A DNA stretch of 64,000 nt. Source: Adiantum capillus-veneris. Its lineage: Eukaryota; Streptophyta; Polypodiopsida; Polypodiales; Pteridaceae. The notes beneath the pieces are model-generated. The model saw only the letters and a program-made list of their open reading frames with translations. It was not told the DNA's origin and searched no databases. This document shows positions 35,558 through 45,811 of the stretch, in pieces (positions within the stretch are counted from its first letter, which is position 1; each line of letters starts with the position of its first letter). The position numbers and the translations under genes were made by a program. Where the stretch lies: the NCBI GenBank assembly GCA_014529385.2, contig CM043944.1, forward strand, positions 171,795,740-171,859,739. Direction: 5' to 3'.

Positions 35558-35886
35558 TGTTAAGTATGGAGCCTGATTTACCCTTGTAATTTTCTGTGGT
35601 AAAAGCATACATTTTTAAGGCCCCCATTATGAGGAGAAGCCATCGTTCGCGAAGGAAAATCACTCACCGGAAACCAAAATTCTCACGGACAAGAATCAGG
35701 GGCAACTTTAAAGGCCTCGGGGGCGGAGGCCCCCGAGACTTTTTTTCGTCGGAATATTCTTTTTCGCCGGAATATTATGGCCGGCCGACGGCCGGAAAAT
35801 GGTCGGAAAACAACCGGTCGGTTGGCCGGTAGTCAATGGCCGATGGCCGGTAGTCAATGGCCGGTGGTCGAAAGTCAATGGCCGGT
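35558..35886 (+). repeat. Gamma 3' LTR, truncated
   Basis: Matches the start of 30789-31552, then ends in the GGCCGGTCAATG repeats. The TATA box and everything after it are gone. It also has a 33-bp insertion absent from the 5' LTR. Confidence 0.88.
35705..35742 (+). repeat. 33-bp GC-rich hairpin insertion with 5-bp duplication
   Basis: The two LTRs of gamma differ here. The 3' copy has 28 extra bases containing arms CTCGGGGGC (35716-35724) and GCCCCCGAG (35729-35737) around a GGAG loop. ACTTT is duplicated on both sides (35705-35709 and 35738-35742). Confidence 0.8.
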
Positions 35887-36301
35887 CAATGCTACAGGAT
35901 AGTATGAACCTTGTCAATGCTTACAATGCTACATTAGAGTAAGCAAATGTACAAATTTCTTTTAAATGACTCATGTTTTTGTCTTATAAGACTAGTCCTC
36001 TTTTTAATTGTGCACAAATTTAACTAGTATGCATGCTTAGAATCATGTTTGTAATGACGACATCTGTCAAACACTAAGTAAAATTTGTCACTCTACTTTG
36101 GGAGAATGAAATGGACTAAAGAGCAGACATGCTTGCGGCAGCTATGTCTCCCAAGCACCAAATGGATTAGTCATCCATCTTGGAAAGATGTCGTAGGGTA
36201 AAAAGGGATCCTCTACCCTCGAAGTAAAATTGACTAATAACTAAGGCTTTATCTCTTCTACCTCATAGTCGAGGACGACTATGATTTCAAGAGAGAGGTT
36301 A

Positions 36302-36762
36302 TGTCATAAAATCTAATATCTAATATCTAACCAACTCAAATGATTTTCTCATATTAAACTGATCACTTAATGTGGGAGAATAAACGGGAACAAGTGTTAA
36401 GATATAGACATGTGCTTATAGATCTATCTCAACACGGGGCCAATGGTAAAGGGGCCCACATGAGAGATGGTCTATCAAAGAGCAAGGCTAACCAATGGAG
36501 CATAATACCTTAGGGTTAGCTTCATTGAAGACCTCCAATAATGTGTGTAAAAGTCCTTTGACCTTAGGTAAGCTAGGGCTGAGCTTGAGGTGGGAGCCCG
36601 ACCCAGTTCGAGGTGTTAGCCCTGCTTGTCATGCTTGATGACTGAGGTGCTTGATGATTGAGGTGCTTGAGATGCTTGAGGTGCTTGATGATTAAGATGC
36701 TTGAGATGCTAGGGTTGCACTTGAGGTGAGAACCCAGCCTAAGCTTAAAGTGCTTAAGGGCT
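36302..36762 (+). repeat. Beta 3' LTR, first part
   Basis: Starts TGTCATAAAATC after the purine tract and is nearly identical to 29252 onward. It differs in copy number of the GCTTGAGGTGCTTGAG minisatellite (about 36640-36712). Interrupted at 36762 by delta. Confidence 0.9.
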
Positions 36763-37690
36763 TGTTAGAAGCTGGACACACCCTACGGAAAATGACTGCT
36801 CGACGTATTATTATTTTTTGTAATTATTCATTTATTGAGAAAACCGATATTTCACCTTTGTAAATATTGGGGCTTACAGAAGTTTCCAGATTGTATCCCA
36901 ATTTTGACATTTAGATTGAGTAGATGGTTAAATTGGAACATTAGGGTTTGAGATTGTAAGGTATTTATACCACTTTTTGACCTTAATGAAAAAAACTTTG
37001 TCATTTAAAAAAAAGTTTGAAGTCTGTCAGTGAGCGTACTGTGTACGAGATAGAGTGAGAGCTTCATCTTGATGCTATGTGCACACCGGCGGTCAGAATC
37101 GAGTGCGGAGAAGTGCAGTGTGTTGCCCCCGGCGAGAGCTATGCGTCAATACCTACATTGTGCGCGTACGGTCCAATTTTTCCAGCTCCATCTACGAGCT
37201 TCATTTGGTGATTCGATGAGCATACGTTATCCATTTTTTCATTTTAGCATATCCATGCGTTCGCATTGAGTAGAGCTACACATTAGGCACTTTAGTTTTC
37301 GGAAACGACGACGTGCAAATTTTGACCAGACATCCTACGTGTTTTTGCACCGGGTGTTTTGGGTTAGGATTTTGGTTCATAGACCTTAGGGAGAGCGACC
37401 TATTGGTGTTAGTAGGGTCTCCTTCAAGTTCTGTAGCGTTTCGAGACTATTTGATGGGTATTCGGCTCTAGAAAGCGTTATAGGAAATCTCCTCTTATGC
37501 ACTCCTAAAGGCTGTAGCTTAGACATAGGGTAGAGACCTCTGTAGGAATTAGTTGAGAGTCGGTTGAGTGTAAATTGACACCCTATGCTTGCTTCCACGT
37601 GCCTGCGGGTCGAGCTTCGTCCTTAGCTGACAAATCTTGTTAGGTGAGTTCTCGCTGTGCTGACGTCCGTCGTGGCGTATTCGTCCAACA
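36763..37690 (+). repeat. Delta 5' LTR (928 bp)
   Basis: A TATA-like TATTTATA lies near 36963. A half-site of the element's palindrome (AGACATCCTACGT) is at 37328-37340. Confidence 0.93.
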
Positions 37691-37709
37691 TTGGCACCGC
37701 TGTCCGGGG
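37691..37709 (+). other. Delta primer-binding site
   Basis: TTGGCACCGCTGTCCGGGG lies immediately after the LTR. It resembles the TGGCGCCGTTGCCGGGGA site (tRNA-Asp) of many plant gypsy elements, with a few differences. The exact tRNA is not settled. Confidence 0.75.
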
Positions 37710-39560
37710 ACGATAACCCTAGGTAGGTGACCGAGACTAGTCCTTGAGGATAGGGATTCTTTGGCTTGCCAAGAGTCTTGTGTTACATTTAGATAGGATC
37801 AGAGGGTGGAGGACTCTCTAGATCTTAGAGGGAGTCTAGGGAGCGTGTGTCTGGCTTAGATCCTTCGACTTAGGTAGACTTAGGTAGACTTAGGTAGTTT
37901 TAGTTGAGTTGTGGTGTAGAGAGTAGGAGTTGGAGTGCTAGAAGCGGTGAGAGGAGAGCTTGAGATTCCGGAGAGGCCAGGAAGCAACCAAAACACCATT
38001 ATCACCATTTCACATGATGAGTAGGAGTAGAGTAAGTAGGACATCATGATTCAGGATCTAGAGCACTTCATGCATGTATACTTGCTTGTTAGATTCATCA
38101 CAAGGTTGTAAAAGATGCAAAAGTGTGTTTGAAAGCTGAAGTGAAGTCCAAAAGTTGATGTGAGTGTTTCTGATAGAGCTGCAGAGCATCAGGAGCATTT
38201 CTGTTAGGAAAAAAATAAATTTAAAGACATCCTACGCGTAGGATGTCTACAGGCTAATCTGGTGGAAATTTTGAAATTTTGAGTTGACTAGTGTGTTCAG
38301 AAGGTAGGTTTTACCCTATTTTCACATGGAAAGTGAAAATTTGACCATATCTTGACAGGATAAGGCCAGATAGACAAAAATTGCTAGACATCCTACCCAA
38401 ATTGTGCCCAGGCATTATTTTAAGACCAAAACCATAGGATAACTGCATGAGCATGATCTGCATGATATATTGAGTGAATGAGAGAGGTTTTCATGTCAAT
38501 TGGGTGAGAAAATTGGGTTCTAAGCAGACTTTAGTACATCTAACTGAAAAAGGCTAGAACAGCTAAAATTGGGGACTTTTGAAATCCAAACCAAAATTTA
38601 AGCATACCACTGGGTTGCTGACATCAAGGGGGAGTTGTGGATCAAGTCTGGGGTCAAACAGGCCAAAAAGACATCCTACACGTAGTATGTCATCTGTGTG
38701 ATTTTGCACTCCAAGCTTAGTTTTGAGCATACCAAAGTGATCAGCACCTTAAGGAGAGTCTGTGCTTTGCATTTGAAGCCATTTTGAGCAAAAAGACATG
38801 ATACGCGTAGAATGTCTAAATCAAGAAATTCAAGCCAGAAATTGACTGTAGGCCTCTGACTGTAGGCCTAGCAGGGTGTTGTATAGCTTGAGGCAAGCCT
38901 CCTAGTCAATTTTGGTCCAAATTGGGGTTGATTTGACTGATCAGACCAACATCAGGCTGTCGGAATAGATTTCTGATCCATTGACCAGCTTATAGGTATC
39001 CAAATCAAAAAGTAAAAACAACTGTGGACTCAGCACATCAAGGAGAATCCATAGTGCAAAAATCCAGGCAAAATAGAGCAGGAGACATCCTACGCGTAGG
39101 ATGTCTACTGGAGCTTAGTGAAGAGAAAATTTGACTGAGGTTATATAGTGATGGTTCCAGAACTTCTTTCAGAAGTGAATTTGGACCTTGTTTGACCTTT
39201 TGACGGAGCAAAGATAGAATTAAGAATTTTTTAGGTAAATTGACCGACATCCAGACCGACATCCAAGGGAAGTACAGTTCTAGATTAGCAGACCTAATCC
39301 AGAACATCAGAAGTGTATAAAATACAGTAGTGGTTGAGATTAACTCTCCAGTTATACCAATCATTACTAAAATCACCTCTAGCGGTTAGATGCTTTGATT
39401 TGATTGCCGAAATTAAACGCTTGTGTACATGTATATTCAGCGGCAAAGCAAGAAGTTGTGCAGAAACTGATCCTTTGCCAGGTGAGTGGTTGGATTTGTG
39501 ATAAATTGCATTGCTAAGTTTGATGAATTTAAGATCAGGAAGATACATTTTTAGAGACTA
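37710..39560 (+). promoter_or_regulatory. Delta leader with four palindromes of 24 bp and one half-site
   Basis: Non-coding leader between PBS and gag. Perfect 24-bp palindromes (AGACATCCTACG plus its reverse complement) are at 38225-38248 and 39083-39106. Imperfect ones are at 38669-38692 and 38794-38817, and a half-site is at 38386-38396. ACTTAGGTAG is tandemly repeated three times near 37868-37897. Possible roles are RNA dimerisation, packaging or protein binding; none is shown by the sequence. Confidence 0.85.
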
Positions 39561-39564
39561 AAAG

Positions 39565-42400
39565 GTGGCAGGTGACCAAGGTAGCTTAGTGTCCACCGAG
39601 GAGAGTGTAACTCAGGCAAGGCTAGACCCACTAGCACCAATTATTGAGCAGGGTAGTGATACTGACACTTCATCAGACAAATCTTTCTTCATGATGGGTA
39701 GTCAACAGCTAGGAGGTTTCACCTATGATGGACCAATGCCAAGGGGAAGCACCTCCCTAAATCCTTTAAACGATCCCAAGTTCACTATAATCTTCTTTAG
39801 AAGGAACAAACTCTAGGGGAGCCCTAGTTTATTTTGACTATCGAGGACACAAGTGTATTTGTATTGAAGAAAGGCCGGCTCAGAGACTGCTGGAGATAAT
39901 TCGAGTCTATGATGATGGAGATAGATTCCGAGACGAAAAGGGGAACCACTATCTGATAGTTAGTAACCTTGAGGATTACAACAGATATGGAGATAACGTG
40001 GCAAAAGGAAAAATGGTTTCAGAAACTCAAGAACCACCTCCAAACATTGATTGACCTGGAGCACTTTTTATGTATGATAAGAAAACAACCAGGGCTTCAA
40101 CTTATAATGAGAATGTGGGAATTTAAAAACATGAGAGCGAGTGAATAGTCTCTTACTTTCGTTGCAAAGAACCCTACCCAAACGAGTTAAGCAAAGACAA
40201 GGTTCTTTACTTAATCTCTTATGAAATTGCTACGGGGAAGGATATCATTTTTGTTGATAGGTACGGGCGAGAATACAAACGTATTCTCCCAGAGGAGGTA
40301 GAAAAGGCCACAGTTCCAGGAGCATCAACATATGCCCCCGATGAAGGGCCTAGGCATGGCTTCGACAAAGTGCAACATTGGAACATGACTGAAACCGAGA
40401 TGATTATCAAGCCGCACGAGGGCTAAGGGACTTACAAGAACCACCACTCTATTCAAGGTATCAAGGAGAAAGTAAGCCAAAAACTCAAGGGTCAACAGAG
40501 CCTAGAAGACCACCCATAGAACGAGTTCGAAGGGATGAACCACCTCTTGCAAGAACTGTTAGAAATTATGGCTTAGGAGCACCACTGGGAGAGGAACCCG
40601 GCCACTACCGAAGGCCAGAGGAGGTATATAGATTGGGACGCGGAGATCCAATGATGAGATTTGTAGACCATCGTAGAATTAGACTTTCTTAAGTGCAAAA
40701 ATGGGTAAACAAGAAATACATGGGAAACAAAGATCCTAGAGATCATGTAGCAGCCTTTGTGCATGTAATTAGAGTTGAAGAGGTGTTAGAATTCCCTACC
40801 CAATTTGCAGGGTTTGGACTAACCCTAGAGGATGATGCTGCTACTTGGTTTGACTTTGTGGAGCGTAGCTACTTTGAGTCTATGGAGGAGGTGTTTGACG
40901 AGTTTATCGAGGAATTCTCACAAAGGGGGATGGCTTATAATATAGTCTCACAAATCCATAAATTCAAACAAAAAGACGGGGAATCTGCGAAAGACAGTCC
41001 TACGACTAAAAAGATATGTTAAATTCTACCCTGTGGAAGAACTGCCAACTGAGTCCAGACTTATGCTTATATTTATCCAAGGACTAAGGAGTGCAGATCT
41101 CCAGAAGGACTTACATATGAAGAGGAGCACGACGTTAAATGAGTTAACTAAGGAGGCTCTTTACCTTGTGGACAATTGTGCGGTCTACAAAGAGGGCGAG
41201 TTCAAGGATCTTGACGATGATTCATCCTCACAACAAAGCGGAAGCAAGTCTTCTAAGACAGCACCGAAAGGAGAAGTAGCTGTAAACCAGGAGCATCTTG
41301 TAGAGGAAGTGCTAAAAAAGATTAACCTATGCGCCAAACCACAGGCTAAACAGCCCAAGTGGTGTGCTATTGAACAAAAATGGACAAACCATGGGACGGA
41401 GGAATGTTATTATAACAAGGGGTATGAGAGAGAGAGACCTTATGCTCCCCAAGCTCAGGTAGCATCTCATCAACTTCCACCGATGCCTAGGTATCAAGCA
41501 GGCAACCTACCAGGACCTGTAGGTGTAGAGATACCACAACCAATGTTGGGGCAACAACCACCCCTACCAGGATTACGACCAGTCGGCATAAGATACACAC
41601 CAACAGTAACCGAACCAGAAGAGAAAGCTTTGGTGCCTATGCATGCATATTACGAAGATCCCAATGGATATGCTGCAAATCCTGCCTATTATCCACCAGA
41701 AGAACCCTCAACGCTAGAACCATGGAGCATGATAGGAGGTGCAGGACCACCAACAGCTGCACATGCAGCAGGAGAAGGAAGATATAGCTTGGATGAATGA
41801 ACATTGCTCTTCATAGCCAACGGAGGCATGGGCGGGTAGAGACATGCATACCAATAAAGAGGAGCTCAAGGAGCACCTCAACAGCCTAAGGGACCCTGCT
41901 ACTACAAGTGTGGTGGAGACCATTGGCTAAGAGACTATCCTCATGATGAAATCATTAGAGTCAACACATATTGCACCGAGTGTGGAGTTACTCATTTGAT
42001 TCCGGATTTCCCTAAAAACCCGAGCAAAGGAGCAAAAACTACCTTGAACATGCTGGAAGCAGTGCCTTCCAGCGGAGGGTCAGAAAACGAGACAATAATA
42101 CCTATTCAGGTAGTGACACGAGCCCAAGCTCAAAGAATGACGAACGAACCCATAATTGAAGAGCCAAAAACCGATGCCCCAAGTTCAGAAGTGAAGAATC
42201 AGAGAAGCACTTGGAAAGCTAGAAAGATACGTATAAAAGCCAGGAGAGAACGAGAGCAAACGGTTCTATCCAAGGAGTTAAAACACACAAAGGATAGATT
42301 AGAGCGATTAGAGGATCTAGCTAGCCTAAGCTCACACACTGCGGCAACCATAGCACCCAAGGAAATAGCAGAACCCAAAAGTGCAGGATCATGAGGATCA
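39565..42400 (+). pseudogene. Delta gag region
   Basis: Several frames with stops and shifts. The first block (39565-40430) is polar and unrecognised. The capsid-like Retrotrans_gag domain is 40693-41022 (FAGFGLTLEDDAATWFDFV, FIEEFSQRG). 41033-41800 continues with IQGLRSADLQKDLHMK and a Pro-rich tail. A decayed zinc knuckle (CYYKC-GDHWLRDY, last Cys now Tyr) lies near 41896. 41996-42394 is charged and coiled, with VVTRAQAQ. The minus-strand copy at 7.6-9.1 kb matches this gag. Confidence 0.8.
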
Positions 42401-43121
42401 ATGTTGGCAGAAAAATTAAATGAGCAGTTAGATGCACTTCTAAAAGCTTACGAAGCCAGACTCAAAAAGAACCAAACCCAAGAGCAAAGATGGATAACTT
42501 ATCCATATGCTGAAATAGAAAAACAGAGGTTGGAAATGTGTTGAAAGATGATTGAAACAACTAAATCCTTGATAGAAAACCCGCTTGGTAAACCTGCAAG
42601 TTGGCATGAAGTACCAGCTCCAACCCCTATCAAACCAACTTTAGAGAAACAAGTAGAAACAAAGGAGAGACTCATGAATGCCTCTGAGTCTAGGGGAGAT
42701 CCTATCATAGTGCCAAATACAACGGATGAGACAAGTGATGGGTTCCAGCCTAAAACATTGGTAGAAATTGTAAGGATTGTAACGGTCTAGATGACCCGTG
42801 GAAGCAAATCCGTGATGCCAACGAAGCTAACAAGGTGAGTTACCACATGAATAGCGCGAGAAAAGAGAAAAATGAGATCTTACCTCCTATTGAAGAATTT
42901 GAGGCAAGATCACAAATGAACTTTGATATACATTCACAAGGGGGAGACCAGGGATCAATTAGTTCGAGGCACAGCCAACCAGACTCGCTGAAAACTCTAC
43001 CCTCTTACCTAGGAGAGTATGAAGCCAAGTATGAGGTGAGAGCAATCCCATCTCAAAGACTGTCTTCTAACAGAGTGATGGATTCACAAGGGTTGATTGA
43101 GTTATTGGCCACTCCTGTGGC
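42400..43121 (+). pseudogene. Delta gag-protease linker region
   Basis: Polar open frames (42548-42790, 42835-43179) with no domain I recognise, between the gag tail and the retropepsin. Probably part of the original Gag-Pol reading frame, broken by stops. Confidence 0.5.
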
Positions 43122-43820
43122 ATGCACAATCACATTAGCCGAACTCCTGAGGTTACGACAAACATGTGGACCACAGTAGGCAAATGCTTAGAAAAATTTG
43201 GAGTGAAAGACCCCACCTCGAAGCTTCAGGAAGGGATGAGAGAATTGGACAAGCCTCAACTAAACACTAGGCCAGTACCTTTAAACAAGGTTGGAGAGTA
43301 TTGCGAGGGAGAAGATGGAAACACCACGCTACCAGTAGAATTCCAAGGAGTAGTTTCCAAAGCTATTCTTGACAGTGGAGCAGGAGTTGCTATTGCCACT
43401 AAGGAAATCTGGAAAAAATGGGGAAAACCAGCTTTGAGAGCTACCAAAATGAAATTGCAATTGGTAGATGGGTTCATGGAAAAGCCTCTAGGACTCTTAG
43501 AAAAAGTAATTGCCACCTCGTGCAGAATCGAGTATGAGCATACATTTGCAATAGTCAATCTCGACAAAAAGAACAATTACGAGATCATCTTGGGAAGACC
43601 ATTCATGCGAGAATTAAATATGGTCCAGGATTGGGGTTATGATCACATATACCTCAGACATGGCGAGACAACAACCAAAATACACCTAAAAGACCAAAGT
43701 TACAAAGATGTGAGCCAAACACCAGTGGAAGAGTTTGATTCAGCTACATTAGCATGGTCGAAACTCCTAGCATGGTTAGGGCAACAAAAAGAGCTATGGA
43801 TGTGCGGAGCTTCACATTGA
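43122..43820 (+). pseudogene. Delta retropepsin (first protease)
   Basis: An aspartic protease domain with the catalytic block AILDSGAGVAIAT (about residues 82-94 of this frame) and the C-terminal ILGRPFMREL block. It is followed by YDHIYLRHGETTTKI and LWMCGASH. It would act as a homodimer cutting the Gag-Pol polyprotein. A stop follows at 43818. The theta copy preserves the latter half. Confidence 0.88.
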
Positions 43821-43940
43821 GGGAGCTTAAAAAGAGAGGAATGCGTCTTAGAAAGAGCGATTGAGGACAAGGATTATATTCTGGAACCTTTTCCTGAAGA
43901 TTCTTTAGAACCTCTGGAATGGGAACACATACTAGCAACA

Positions 43941-44889
43941 TTGGATGTCTGTACCATTACAGATAGTCCAATGAAAAAATTTTGCGATAAGGATGGCTAT
44001 AATGTGCTACCCTATTACATGGTAAGCCTTACACGAGGAGGAGATGAGATTGTAGAACCACCAGAACGAGAAGAGTTTTATAACTCCTCCGAGCATCTGG
44101 AGATGAATAACGATGCAGATAATGAGTGTTCAGACAACTCAAGCAAGCGTGGGGAGAAAACAGAGAATATCAAGTTTTATGATTTTGCCAATCAACACCC
44201 TAGACCCCAGGAACGCTATAGGAGAAAACAAGCAGAAAACAAAGCGAGAGAAAACCTGATGCCCATGATAAAATATAAAACTCAATATCTAATGCTTGTC
44301 AAAGCAGAGGATTGTGTAAAAGACCAAATATCAAGAAGATTCTCAAGAGTTCGAAGGGAAAAAATGCAAGAGGAAACAAAACAAGTACGGAAAGCTAAAA
44401 CAGAAACAAAATCATAAAAATCTCAAAAATCAAGACAAGAAACAACAAAAGACCCAGAGTGGACCAAATTGGAGCGTAAAAGAAAATACCAAGAACTGAA
44501 ACGGTCTTTACGAGAGGTATGGACTAATGAGGGAGAAAGTGATGGTAAGGAGGAGTCAGAAAAAGGAAACATGAATGTACCATCACACTATTGGAAATTC
44601 ACCATCCAGGACAGAAAAATCATAATGACACCACTAGTCAGGGAAAGAATAAACCAGGAATCTTACTATGGGCCGGAAAATGCAAAACGGATTAGACCTT
44701 GCTGAACCAGGTGAGAAGCCTCAACTGGTTTATATAGCAACTAACTTAGAGCCTGAAGAAGAAGAACGGTTAACACAACTTCTCAAGAAGTATAAAGATG
44801 TGTTTGCATGGTCCTACAAAGAGGTGCATGGTCCTACAAAGACCTCAAAGGAGTTGATCCATCGATATGCCAACATACAATTCCTTTGA
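43941..44889 (+). pseudogene. Delta protease-RT spacer and RT N-terminal region
   Basis: Charged, unrecognised frames (43941-44417, 44469-44705) lead into an RT N-terminal block (LLKKYKDVFAWSYK) at about 44790. A 20-bp tandem duplication (44806-44825 and 44826-44845) shifts the frame in the middle of that block, an inactivating change. Confidence 0.75.
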
Positions 44890-45543
44890 AATCAGATGCC
44901 AAACCTAGCAAACAACTTTCTTATACATATAATGACACATTTGCTAAACGAATCAAGGAGGAGATTGACAAGCTGATGGATGCTGAATTCATCTATGAAA
45001 TCAAACATACAGATTAGGTGTCACCCATTGTGGTTGTTCCCAAAAAGAACGAAAAGCTGCGAGTGTGTGTGAACCTCAAAAAGGTAAACACAGCCACCAT
45101 AAGGGATAATTATCCCTTGCTGATCACAGAACATGTACTTGAAAGGGTGGCCAGGAAACGGGCTTATTCCTTTCTAGATGGATTTTCAGGGTATAACCAA
45201 CTGGCAATTGCAATAGAGGATCAACATAAAACGACGTTTTCCACAGAATGGGGAATATATGCGTATCGAGTTATGCCTTTTGGCTTAACTAATGCCCCCG
45301 CTACCTTTCAAAGGTTAATGATGCATGCATTCAAAGAATACCTGAGAATATTCTTAGAAATATACATGGATGATCTTTGTGTACACTCTCTTCTACATGA
45401 GGAACATATAGACCATTTACAAAAGGTATTTGAGAAGTGTAGAACATATCGAATCTGTCTTAACCTAAAAAAGTGCATTTTTATGGTTAAGCAAGGACGC
45501 ATCTTAGGACACATTGTCTCAAGAAATGGCATAACCATTGACC
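44890..45543 (+). pseudogene. Delta reverse transcriptase, interrupted by epsilon
   Basis: RVT_1 domain with VVVPKKNEKLRVCVNLKKVN, FLDGFSGYNQLAIA, VMPFGLTNAPATFQRLM, the active site YMDD (45363-45374) and KCIFMVKQGRILGHIV. A TAG at 45015 precedes it. The FLDG-SGYNQ block is typical of the Tat/Athila branch of plant gypsy elements. The frame is cut at 45543 by insertion of copia epsilon, with TGACC duplicated. It resumes at 49236. Confidence 0.92.
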
Positions 45544-45732
45544 TGAAGGGGATCGGGGAGCACCACAGATGGAGAGTGTGAGAGAGAGAAGGAGACACAC
45601 ACACGATGTGGGTGGGGAGACTCAAAAGAGTGAGCAGCCCCCTATACACTTATGCTATGTATAAGGTATACAAGTCAGTGGGCGCCCAGACTCTGGGCGG
45701 CCGAGCAAGGCACAAACGCCTATACCCCAACA
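45544..45732 (-). repeat. Epsilon 3' LTR
   Basis: Pairs with 49042-49230, equal length. Confidence 0.95.
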
Positions 45733-45811
45733 ACCTCCCACTTAAAGGCGACTGTGCCTTTAAGCAAGAGAACCTAGTCTAAAGACTACAAAAGGCGAGA
45801 GAAAACCGCTC

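Larger units (their letters stand above)
30789..35886 (+). mobile_element. Ty1/copia retrotransposon gamma, nearly complete
   Basis: 5' LTR 30789-31552, PBS variant TTGTATCAGAGC (31555-31566), gag-pol 31626-35497, polypurine tract CAAGTGGGAGAT (about 35546-35557) and a truncated 3' LTR from 35558. Only one frameshift (about 33290) and one nonsense codon (35147) break the polyprotein, so this is a fairly recent insertion. The missing end of the 3' LTR (about 460 bases) and the lack of a clear target duplication indicate a later deletion. Host sequence on both sides is the gag of beta. Confidence 0.92.

Noticed and set aside
38225-39106. Palindromes explained as cloning linkers or MluI-site artefacts
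   Set aside because: The symmetry extends over 24 bases, copies are diverged, and half-sites occur in both LTRs of the same element.
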